Positions 14,808-20,222 of a DNA stretch of 20,222 nt are shown piece by piece. This DNA is from an uncultured Bacilli bacterium. GTDB taxonomy: Bacteria; Bacillota_I; Bacilli_A; RF39; UBA660. The position numbers were made by a program, and so were the translations under genes. The notes beneath the pieces are model-generated. The model was not told the origin of the DNA, made no database searches, and saw only the letters and a program-made list of their open reading frames with translations. Location of the stretch: NCBI GenBank assembly GCA_947628685.1, contig CANRAT010000025.1:1-20222 (forward strand), read 5' to 3'. The stretch's first letter is position 1. Each line of letters begins with the position of its first letter.

Positions 14808-15764
14808 ATGTTAAAAAGAATTTATACTAAAAAAATACTCGTTTGTTTTATAGCCCTATTTGCTATATTACTCATTTATGTTATTCCAGATGAAGATAAA
14901 AAATTAGATATTAAAGAAGAACTAGATTATGTAGATAAATCTATTGATACATCTTATATATTCCTACTTGATTCTAATGGACTTTTAGCGAGTACTAAAA
15001 TAGCAATAGAAAGTAAAGATATAGAATCAAAGGCTAAGGAACTTATAAAAGCACTCATAATTGATTCAAGTAAACAAGATAGTATACCAAATGGATTTAA
15101 AGCAGTTATTCCAAGTAATACTGAAATTCGCAGTTTAACATATAAAGATGGACTTATTAAAGTAGATTTTACATCTGAACTTATGAATACTAGTATTGAT
15201 AATGAAGAAAAGATAATTGAAGCTATTGTTTATACTTTAACAAGTATAGAAGATGTTAAATATGTAATTATTTATATGGATGGAAATATTTTAACTAAAC
15301 TACCTCAATCTAAAATAGTTCTTCCATCAACACTCGATAGAAGTTTTGGAATAAATAAAGAATATAATATAAATAGTACTAAAGATATAAATAAAACTAC
15401 TGTATATTATGTAAGTGAATTTAATGATAAGCAATATTATGTTCCTGTAACTAAAGTAAATAATGATACAAGAAGTAAAATAGAAATAATTATAGATGAA
15501 CTAAGTAGTAGTAATGTATATAAAACTAATCTTATGAGTTACTTAAACAATAATACTAAAATACTTTCTGTTAATGAACTTGAAGATGAATTGGTAGTTA
15601 ATTTTAATAGTGCGATATTTAATGACATTAATACTAAAGAAATATTAGAAGAAGTAATATATACTATTTCTATGAGTATAAGTGATAATTATGATGTAAA
15701 TACAGTTATTTTTAATGTAGAAGATGAAGAAATTTATAAAAGTGTGATTAAAAGTATTGAATAA
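14808..15764 (+). CDS. gerM: GerM-like sporulation protein with two GerMN domains
   Basis: GerM-type proteins act at the septum and forespore surface, where GerM helps localise SpoIIQ and stabilise the SpoIIIA-SpoIIQ channel, and affects germination. This one has an N-terminal membrane helix (about residues 10-26, LVCFIALFAILLIYVIP), then two GerMN domains: about 48-165 (with ELIKALI, IPSNTEIRSLTYKDGLIKVDFTSE-like, EAIVYTLTSI) and about 195-315 (EIIIDELSS, ILSVNELEDELVVNFNSAIF-like, LEEVIYTISMSI). At 318 residues it is slightly shorter than the B. subtilis lipoprotein, and a lipobox is not evident, so it seems to be helix-anchored. The ATG at 14808 is preferred, 4 nt after AGGTGA; a TTG at 14805 is adjacent in frame. 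The symbol is by domain architecture, and it fits with spoIIIAH nearby. Confidence 0.82.
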   Translation: MLKRIYTKKILVCFIALFAILLIYVIPDEDKKLDIKEELDYVDKSIDTSYIFLLDSNGLLASTKIAIESKDIESKAKELIKALIIDSSKQDSIPNGFKAVIPSNTEIRSLTYKDGLIKVDFTSELMNTSIDNEEKIIEAIVYTLTSIEDVKYVIIYMDGNILTKLPQSKIVLPSTLDRSFGINKEYNINSTKDINKTTVYYVSEFNDKQYYVPVTKVNNDTRSKIEIIIDELSSSNVYKTNLMSYLNNNTKILSVNELEDELVVNFNSAIFNDINTKEILEEVIYTISMSISDNYDVNTVIFNVEDEEIYKSVIKSIE

Positions 15765-15785
15765 TTTATAAATTTATTATATAAT
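15757..15785 (+). promoter_or_regulatory. Sigma-A promoter of tRNA-Arg
   Basis: TTGAAT (15757-15762), exactly 17 bp, TATAAT (15780-15785). The -35 overlaps the gerM-type stop codon. The tRNA begins 22 nt after the -10. Confidence 0.75.
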
Positions 15786-15807
15786 TATCTTGTTCCTTGG
15801 AACGGAT

Positions 15808-15884
15808 GTCCTAGTAGCTCAGCTGGATAGAGCATCGCCCTTCTAAGGCGAGTGTCGGGAGTTCGAATCTCTCCTAGGACACCA
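15808..15884 (+). tRNA. tRNA-Arg (anticodon UCU)
   Basis: Complete 77-nt cloverleaf with encoded CCA. The acceptor stem GTCCTAG pairs with CTAGGAC; the D-arm contains GCTCAGCTGGATAGAGC. The anticodon stem TCGCC/GGCGA encloses the loop CTTCTAA (anticodon TCT, reads AGA), and the T-arm GGGAG-TTCGAAT-CTCTC is canonical. AGA is the main arginine codon in this AT-rich genome. It has its own promoter and a terminator 12 nt after. Confidence 0.98.
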
Positions 15885-15895
15885 TTTAAGATAAT

Positions 15896-15925
15896 AAACT
15901 CGGACTCTTAAAAGTTCGAGTTTTT
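15896..15925 (+). terminator. Terminator of tRNA-Arg
   Basis: AAACTCGGACT pairs with AGTTCGAGTTT (one mismatch) around a 6-nt loop, followed by a T run. Confidence 0.85.
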
Positions 15926-15958
15926 AAATATATTATCTTATCTTTTGGTCGTTTTTTA

Positions 15959-15987
15959 TTGTAAAAATATTTGTAATGTGATAATAT
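15959..15987 (+). promoter_or_regulatory. Sigma-A promoter of 327-aa gene
   Basis: TTGTAA (15959-15964), 17-bp spacer, TAATAT (15982-15987), about 20 nt before the start codon. Confidence 0.55.
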
Positions 15988-16007
15988 ATATTCATTCGAG
16001 GTGAAAT

Positions 16008-16991
16008 ATGGATATTATTGAAATAAATAAGAATGAAAAAAATAAAATTAAGGAATTAATTCAATATTCACGCAATATAGAGTTTTTAAATAATCAAATG
16101 TGCGAACTAGAAATAAATGGTCTTAAAAATAGTGATAGATACGAAAAATTACTTAATTCATTTAAACTAATAAATATTTTAGAAAATAAAATATATAAAA
16201 GTTTATCATTTTCAAGATTTAACGATTTAATTAAATATGTTAAAAGTTTTATAAAATTTAAACAAAACGAAAAATATGAAAGACTTATATTTGGAAATGC
16301 AAAAGATAATGACATTATTAGGGTTTTAAATATATTAAGAAATATTGAATCTAAACGTTATATAAATCCTACTACTAAAAATAAAAATTGTAATGATCAA
16401 AAAATTGTAAAAGCAAAGATAATGAATGCTATTGAAGTTGACTTCTTTAATTGTTTTTTATATTTTATACAAGAAAGTATAAATAAAAGTGATAATGTTA
16501 ATATAGAAAATAATCTTATAAGAGCAAAATACAATATCATATATCAGAATAAAGATATTGAAAACATGTTAATAAGTAATAACTTTGAAATACCTAGTGA
16601 TTTATATCTTTCATCTGAATTTGTTTCTAAATTTTTTAATTATAATATGAAAGAATATTATGAATTAAAAAATAAATGGAGTTCTGATATAGCAACTGTA
16701 CAAATATTTAAGTTAATAGAAATCCCTGATAAAGATTTAGAAAAATTACCTATAAACTTAAGAGTAATAATAAGAAATTGCCTTTTAAAAGCATCTTTAA
16801 TGGTTATAAACGATGATAATATTGCTGATGTAAACGATGTATTTCATGAATTAATAGATAACAAAAAATTTAAAGAAAAATATCCAAATGTAAATTTAAG
16901 TATAAAGATGGTTATTAATAGTTTCAATAGTATGAAAAAAAATAAATCCGTACCTACAACACTTACTTTTAAACACGTAAAAAGAAAATAA
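16008..16991 (+). CDS. Hypothetical protein, 327 aa, helical
   Basis: I do not recognise a family. The protein is very rich in Asn, Lys and Ile, with no signal peptide or membrane helix, and appears mostly alpha-helical. The N-terminal 90 residues have heptad-like charged helices (INKNEKNKIKELIQYSRN and a following Lys-rich stretch). The middle holds an acidic helix pair around EVDFFNCFLYFIQES, and the C-terminal third (EIPDKDLEKLPINLRVIIRNCL, then FHELIDNKKFKEKYPNVN-like) ends in a basic tail (FKHVKRK). It has its own promoter, AGGTGA before the ATG, and a terminator shared with serS, so it is monocistronic. Position just after a tRNA gene is a common site for integrated DNA, but no integrase or repeat of the tRNA end is visible. 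Function is unknown. Confidence 0.7.
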   Translation: MDIIEINKNEKNKIKELIQYSRNIEFLNNQMCELEINGLKNSDRYEKLLNSFKLINILENKIYKSLSFSRFNDLIKYVKSFIKFKQNEKYERLIFGNAKDNDIIRVLNILRNIESKRYINPTTKNKNCNDQKIVKAKIMNAIEVDFFNCFLYFIQESINKSDNVNIENNLIRAKYNIIYQNKDIENMLISNNFEIPSDLYLSSEFVSKFFNYNMKEYYELKNKWSSDIATVQIFKLIEIPDKDLEKLPINLRVIIRNCLLKASLMVINDDNIADVNDVFHELIDNKKFKEKYPNVNLSIKMVINSFNSMKKNKSVPTTLTFKHVKRK

Positions 16992-17012
16992 TGATTTTAA
17001 TTATCATTATTT
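16986..17012. terminator. Bidirectional terminator between 327-aa gene and serS
   Basis: AAATAATGAT pairs with ATCATTATTT around a 7-nt loop, with a T run on plus. Both genes' stop codons lie within the stem. Confidence 0.75.
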
Positions 17013-18293
17013 TTTTATTTCAATTTTTTCAATACCACCCATATATGGTCTTAAAACTTTAGGTATATTTATGCTTCCATCTTCATTATAATTATTTTCA
17101 ATTAAAGCGATAAGGGCTCTTGTATTTGCTAAAACAGTATTATTTAATGTGTGCAAATAATAATTACCATTCTCACCCTTAGCTCTAATTCCAAGTCTTC
17201 TTGCTTGTGCGTCTCCTAAAGTAGAACAACTACCAACTTCAAAATATTTCTGTTGTCTTGGACTCCAAGCTTCGATATCACATGATTTAACTTTTAAATC
17301 TGCCAAGTCTCCACTACAGCACTCAAGTTGTCTTACAGGTATATCCATATTTCTAAATATTTCTACTGTGTATTTCCACATTTTATTATACCAATTCATT
17401 GAATCTTCTGGTTTGCATAGTACTATCATCTCTTGTTTTTCAAATTGATGTACTCTATATATTCCTCTTTCTTCTAATCCATGAGCACCTACTTCTTTTC
17501 TAAAGCAAGGAGAATATGATGTCATTGTTATTGGAAGTTCACTTTCTTTTATTAATTGACCTTTAAATTTACCTATCATTGAATGCTCACTAGTTCCAAT
17601 AAGATATAGGTCCTCACCTTCTATTTTATACATCATAGCATCCATTTCAGCAAATGACATAACACCATTTACTACATCACTTCTAATCATAAAAGGAGGT
17701 ATACAGTATATAAATCCTTTATCTATCATATAATCCCTTGCATAACTTAACATGGCAGTTGAAAGTCTTGCAATATCTCCCATTAAATAATAAAATCCAT
17801 TCCCACTTGTTCTAGATGATGCCTCTTTATCAAGCCCATTTAATTTTTCAATTATATCCGCGTGATATGGTATTTCAAAATTAGGAACTTTTGCCTCACC
17901 AAATCTTTCAACTTCAACATTTTCACTGTCATCTTTTCCTATTGGAACACTATCATCTATTATATTTGGTATAACCATCATTTTTTTCTTTATTTCAAGT
18001 TCTAATTCTTCTTCTTTTTTACCTAACTCTTCTAGTTCACTACCATATTTAGAAACTTCTTCTTTAATCTTTTCTGCTTCATCTTTTTTGCCATTTCTCA
18101 TAAGTGAGCCTATCTCACTACTTTTAGAGTTTTTAAGTGCTCTTAGGTCATCACCCTTTTTTTTGCACTCACGATATTCCATATCAAGTTTTTCTATCTC
18201 GTCTACGATAGGTAATTTTTCATCTTGAAATTTCTTTTTTATATTTTCTTTAACTAACTCTTTATTTTCTCTTATTAATTTAATATCTATCAT
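17007..18293 (-). CDS. serS: Seryl-tRNA synthetase
   Basis: Class II aminoacyl-tRNA synthetase that charges tRNA-Ser. The N-terminal long coiled-coil arm (about residues 27-100), which grips the long variable arm of tRNA-Ser, is obvious from its Lys/Glu heptads. The catalytic core has the motif 2 region (CFRKEVGAHGLEERGIYRVH) and motif 3 (TLNNTVLANTRALIALIEN), together with the serine-pocket segment DIEAWSPRQQKYFEVGSCS. Length 428 residues is standard. The start follows TAGGAGGG. Expression is controlled by a serine T-box leader upstream. The gene is the only one on this transcript before the terminator shared with the 327-aa gene. Confidence 0.97.
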   Translation of the reverse strand: MIDIKLIRENKELVKENIKKKFQDEKLPIVDEIEKLDMEYRECKKKGDDLRALKNSKSSEIGSLMRNGKKDEAEKIKEEVSKYGSELEELGKKEEELELEIKKKMMVIPNIIDDSVPIGKDDSENVEVERFGEAKVPNFEIPYHADIIEKLNGLDKEASSRTSGNGFYYLMGDIARLSTAMLSYARDYMIDKGFIYCIPPFMIRSDVVNGVMSFAEMDAMMYKIEGEDLYLIGTSEHSMIGKFKGQLIKESELPITMTSYSPCFRKEVGAHGLEERGIYRVHQFEKQEMIVLCKPEDSMNWYNKMWKYTVEIFRNMDIPVRQLECCSGDLADLKVKSCDIEAWSPRQQKYFEVGSCSTLGDAQARRLGIRAKGENGNYYLHTLNNTVLANTRALIALIENNYNEDGSINIPKVLRPYMGGIEKIEIKK

Positions 18294-18300
18294 ATTATCC

Positions 18301-18497
18301 CTCCTAAAAATAAAAGACTATTATTAGGAGTCATAAGACGGTACCATCCTAAAATAGTCTTAATTAGCATAACGGCATTACCGGAAATGTTTACATTTCA
18401 CTCAAAAGTAGATTCATAAAATACAAGTATTAATTTTCACCAACCATTAACTCTCTTAAAAATAATATTTTATTACTATTCTCTCTCATCGATTTAT
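18301..18497 (-). promoter_or_regulatory. Serine T-box leader (riboswitch) of serS
   Basis: tRNA-sensing leader that lets serS be transcribed when uncharged tRNA-Ser accumulates. Visible on the minus strand: a stem I region with AGAGAG and the GGTTGGTG bulge segment; a specifier loop with codon TCT (18410-18412; Ser, followed by A); and the T-box AGGATGGTACCG (18339-18350), which base-pairs with the tRNA ACCA end. It is followed by a terminator whose arms (18314-18329 and 18347-18361) compete with an antiterminator pairing AAGAC with GTCTT. All elements lie between the promoter at 18504-18532 and the ribosome binding site of serS. Confidence 0.93.
18312..18361 (-). terminator. T-box attenuator terminator
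   Basis: AAGACTATTTTAGGA pairs with TCCTAATAATAGTCTT, followed by TTTTATTTTT on the minus strand. Mutually exclusive with the T-box antiterminator. Confidence 0.88.
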
Positions 18498-18503
18498 GTA
18501 TTA

Positions 18504-18532
18504 ATTTTATCACTTAAAGTGTTATAAGTCAA
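18504..18532 (-). promoter_or_regulatory. Sigma-A promoter of T-box/serS
   Basis: TTGACT (18527-18532), 17-bp spacer, TAAAAT (18504-18509), with the palindrome CACTTTAAGTG inside the spacer. Predicted start about 18497. Confidence 0.8.
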
Positions 18533-18538
18533 TATATT

Positions 18539-19330
18539 TTATATTTTAATTTTTTGTCTTCCTTTTTCCATATTATTTGACAAAGTAAGTTCTTTTCTTT
18601 TCATTTTACTTATAAGTTTTGTCATAAAACTTAAATTTTCTTTTCCTTTTTTAGTATTTGAACTATTTAACGAATTAGTTAAACTAGTTACTACTTCATC
18701 ACTTGTTAAACCTTCATTTAAGGCACTTTTAATTTTTTCGCTATTTTCTTTAACTAAAGTAGATGAATATTCTAAACTATTAGTATTTTTTATATCACTT
18801 TTCATCTCAGTTATAACTTCAACTGTGTCTTTTAACTGTGCAGGTGTCTTTCCTGTTTGTTCTACCTTTCCTACTATATCTTCTAAAGTAGAACTTAAAG
18901 CCTCTCCGCTTACTCCACTTTTAATTGCATCTGTTAAATATTCTTTATTTTCAAATATAGTTTCAGTCTGTATAGTATTTGGATTATTATTGTATTGCCA
19001 CAAAGCTTCTAAAATTTGTTGTTGATACATAAATAAATTTTTCTTATATTGTTCAACATCTTCAGCTTTTAAATTTTTACCTTCACTTATATCTTTCAAA
19101 AATTGTTCATTTCTTTTCATAATTGTTTCCAGTATGCTTGATAACTCACTCATCATCACTCTATATACTTCTTTTTTTTTGGAAACATTGAAAGAATCTT
19201 TATTATTTACTATAGATATCATATCTTCTTTTGTTAATGGATAATTTTTATTAATAAAACTTTCTATATATTTTTTTAAATCTAAATAATAATCCATTGC
19301 TCCTAGTTCTTCTATTCTTTTTAAATTCAT
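18539..19330 (-). CDS. Hypothetical coiled-coil protein with internal repeat, 263 aa
   Basis: I do not recognise a family. The protein has no signal peptide or membrane helix and is predicted almost wholly helical. The N-terminal half has Glu/Lys-rich amphipathic helices (KKEVYRVMMSELSSILETIM, then AEDVEQYKKNLFMYQQQ). The C-terminal half contains two related units: one around DAIKSGVSGEALSSTLEDIV (about residues 133-152), the other around SALNEGLTSDEVVTSLTNSL (about 203-222), each followed by a Met/Lys helix. This suggests an ancient duplication. The tail is strongly basic (RKELTLSNNMEKGRQKIKI). The start was set at 19330 because the upstream GTG (19339) is part of the Shine-Dalgarno AGGTGG. 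It is divergent from sigK with a 125-bp gap. A sporulation role is possible by position only. Confidence 0.7.
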   Translation of the reverse strand: MNLKRIEELGAMDYYLDLKKYIESFINKNYPLTKEDMISIVNNKDSFNVSKKKEVYRVMMSELSSILETIMKRNEQFLKDISEGKNLKAEDVEQYKKNLFMYQQQILEALWQYNNNPNTIQTETIFENKEYLTDAIKSGVSGEALSSTLEDIVGKVEQTGKTPAQLKDTVEVITEMKSDIKNTNSLEYSSTLVKENSEKIKSALNEGLTSDEVVTSLTNSLNSSNTKKGKENLSFMTKLISKMKRKELTLSNNMEKGRQKIKI

Positions 19331-19409
19331 ACTAACCACCTAGTATTATTTTATCCAATAATATTTTATTATTCAATAATTTTATAAATTAATTTATAAA
19401 CTTTACGTC

Positions 19410-19439
19410 GTATAGGACAAAATGTGTAAAGCATATATT
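19410..19439 (+). promoter_or_regulatory. Candidate sigma-E promoter of sigK
   Basis: GTATAGG (19410-19416), 15-bp spacer, CATATATT (19432-19439). This keeps the ATA core of the sigma-E -35 and a good match to the CATACANT -10. sigK is first transcribed by sigma-E in B. subtilis. The -35 is imperfect. Confidence 0.5.
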
Positions 19440-19455
19440 GTTCTAGAGGTGTTTT

Positions 19456-20151
19456 ATGTTTAATTTTATAAAAAACTTATTTAAAGACTTTTACATATTT
19501 ACTGCTGCATATTCAAATAATTCGTTTCCTGATCCTCTTTCTAAAGAAGAAGAAGATTTATACGTAGAAAAGGCTAATTTGGGAGATAAAGATGCACGTA
19601 GTAAACTTATTGAACACAACTTAAGATTAGTTGCTCATATAGTTAAAAAATATGATAATAAAAATGAAGATACAGATGATCTTATAAGTATAGGCACAAT
19701 AGGACTTATTAAAGGTGTAGATAGTTACTCTAAAAGTAAAAACACACGTCTTACTACATATGCAGCAAGATGTATAGAAAATGAGATATTAATGCATTTT
19801 AGAAATAATAAGAAAAGAAGTAAAGATATAAGTATTAATGAATCAGTGGGATTTGATAAGGAAGGTAATGAAATAACAATACTTGATATACTTAAAACTC
19901 CAACTCCTGATTATGCACTTGATATTCATAAAGAAAAAATAACAGAAGATTTAAAGAAATATTTACAAGTTTTAACTAAAAGAGAAAAAGAAATAATAAT
20001 AGAAAGATATGGTCTTAATGATAATGATGAAATAACTCAAAAAGAAATAGCTAAAAAACTTGGAATTTCTAGAAGTTATGTCTCTAGAATTGAAAAAAGA
20101 GCTTTAACTAAAATTTTAAGAGAATTTTTAAAAAACAATAAAGATGTCTGA
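19456..20151 (+). CDS. sigK: Sporulation sigma factor SigK (pro-sigma-K)
   Basis: Sigma-K is the last mother-cell sigma factor, made as a membrane-associated precursor and activated by SpoIVFB-type cleavage. The N-terminus (MFNFIKNLFKDFYIFTAAYSNN) is a hydrophobic pro-sequence and FPDPLSKEEE matches the region around the B. subtilis cleavage site. Sigma region 2 follows (IEHNLRLVAHIVKKY, LISIGTIGLIKGVDSY, TYAARCIENEILM, about residues 53-115), and region 4 (LTKREKEIIIERYGL, KEIAKKLGISRSYVSRIEKRAL, about 173-222). At 231 residues it is close to 241 in B. subtilis. The gene is intact, with no skin-like prophage interruption. The start follows AGAGGTG. The stop TGA coincides with the first bases of a possible IS3-family end, so the natural C-terminus may have been replaced by a few residues. 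Confidence 0.95.
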   Translation: MFNFIKNLFKDFYIFTAAYSNNSFPDPLSKEEEDLYVEKANLGDKDARSKLIEHNLRLVAHIVKKYDNKNEDTDDLISIGTIGLIKGVDSYSKSKNTRLTTYAARCIENEILMHFRNNKKRSKDISINESVGFDKEGNEITILDILKTPTPDYALDIHKEKITEDLKKYLQVLTKREKEIIIERYGLNDNDEITQKEIAKKLGISRSYVSRIEKRALTKILREFLKNNKDV

Positions 20152-20222
20152 AATGCACCCCATAGAGTAGACATTATAAAAAAGCAAATTTAAGTTAAAT
20201 TATGATAGAATACATCTCCGAA
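20149..20222 (+). mobile_element. Possible left end of an IS3-family element
   Basis: Immediately at the sigK stop codon the sequence runs TGAAATGCACCCCATAGAG and then TAGACA. This resembles, from memory, the terminal repeats of IS3-family (IS150 group) elements, which typically begin TG and contain a GCACCCC core followed by GTNGACA. A G+C-containing block here is unlike the usual gap sequence, and no sigK terminator precedes it. The remaining 50 nt are AT-rich with no ORF. The rest of the element would lie outside the window, so this is tentative. Confidence 0.4.

Noticed and set aside
18504..18532. Palindrome CACTTTAAGTG in the serS promoter spacer as a repressor operator.
   Set aside because: Short AT-rich palindromes are common here and the T-box already explains regulation.
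1..20222. Search for CRISPR arrays, cas genes, phage structural genes or a reverse transcriptase.
   Set aside because: No regularly spaced repeats and no such protein families were seen in any frame.

Overview
The window is an AT-rich stretch (most genes use A/T-ending codons) from a spore-forming member of the Bacillota (Firmicutes). TGA is used as a stop and Trp is TGG, so this is not the Mollicutes code. Five genes belong to the mother-cell or engulfment programme of endospore formation: spoIVA, a SpoIIIAH-type gene, gerE, a gerM-type gene and an uninterrupted sigK. Their close match to the Bacillus subtilis proteins, the very low GC, and the abundance of prepilin-like and PD-(D/E)XK 'transposase' genes of the kind seen in gut anaerobes suggest an uncultured gut Bacilli or Clostridia lineage. 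The exact order cannot be set from the sequence alone.

Layout. (1) 1-680: a decaying PD-(D/E)XK nuclease/transposase-family gene between imperfect inverted repeats. (2) 797-5394, all minus: a Bce-type antimicrobial-peptide module. A response regulator and an intramembrane-sensing kinase overlap by 4 nt, and a BceA-type ATPase and BceB-type permease follow. A near-identical TTACA-N4-TGTAA operator lies in front of each half. (3) 5539-7014, plus: spoIVA. (4) 7028-9430, minus: a DUF4143 AAA ATPase with its own promoter and a large inverted repeat, an unknown 146-residue protein, and engB with a consensus promoter. (5) 9530-9680: an apparently independent small-RNA gene with its own promoter and terminator. 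(6) 9675-12038, minus: a membrane protein overlapping gpmI by 4 nt, and a small Xre-type regulator. (7) 12163-12977, plus: spoIIIAH and gerE, with a good sigma-K promoter before gerE. (8) 13032-14156, minus: a large prepilin-like protein whose last ~42 codons have unusual base and codon composition and resemble the variable region of a diversity-generating retroelement (DGR) target. (9) 14315-16991, plus: a double-HTH regulator, a gerM-type gene, tRNA-Arg(UCU), and an unknown 327-residue protein. (10) 17007-19330, minus: serS behind a complete serine T-box leader, and an unknown coiled-coil protein. (11) 19456-20151, plus: sigK. Directly at its stop codon there is what looks like the end of an IS3-family element running off the window.

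How it fits together. sigK and gerE form the late mother-cell cascade. Pro-sigma-K is expected to be made under sigma-E (a candidate sigma-E promoter is visible), and sigma-K then transcribes gerE. SpoIVA (coat base), SpoIIIAH (feeding-tube/engulfment channel) and GerM (channel-associated) act at the forespore surface in the same compartment. Housekeeping genes (engB, gpmI, serS, tRNA-Arg) are interleaved. The points most worth a second look are the candidate DGR variable region, the orphan small RNA, the paired Bce operators, and the mobile-element ends at both window edges.
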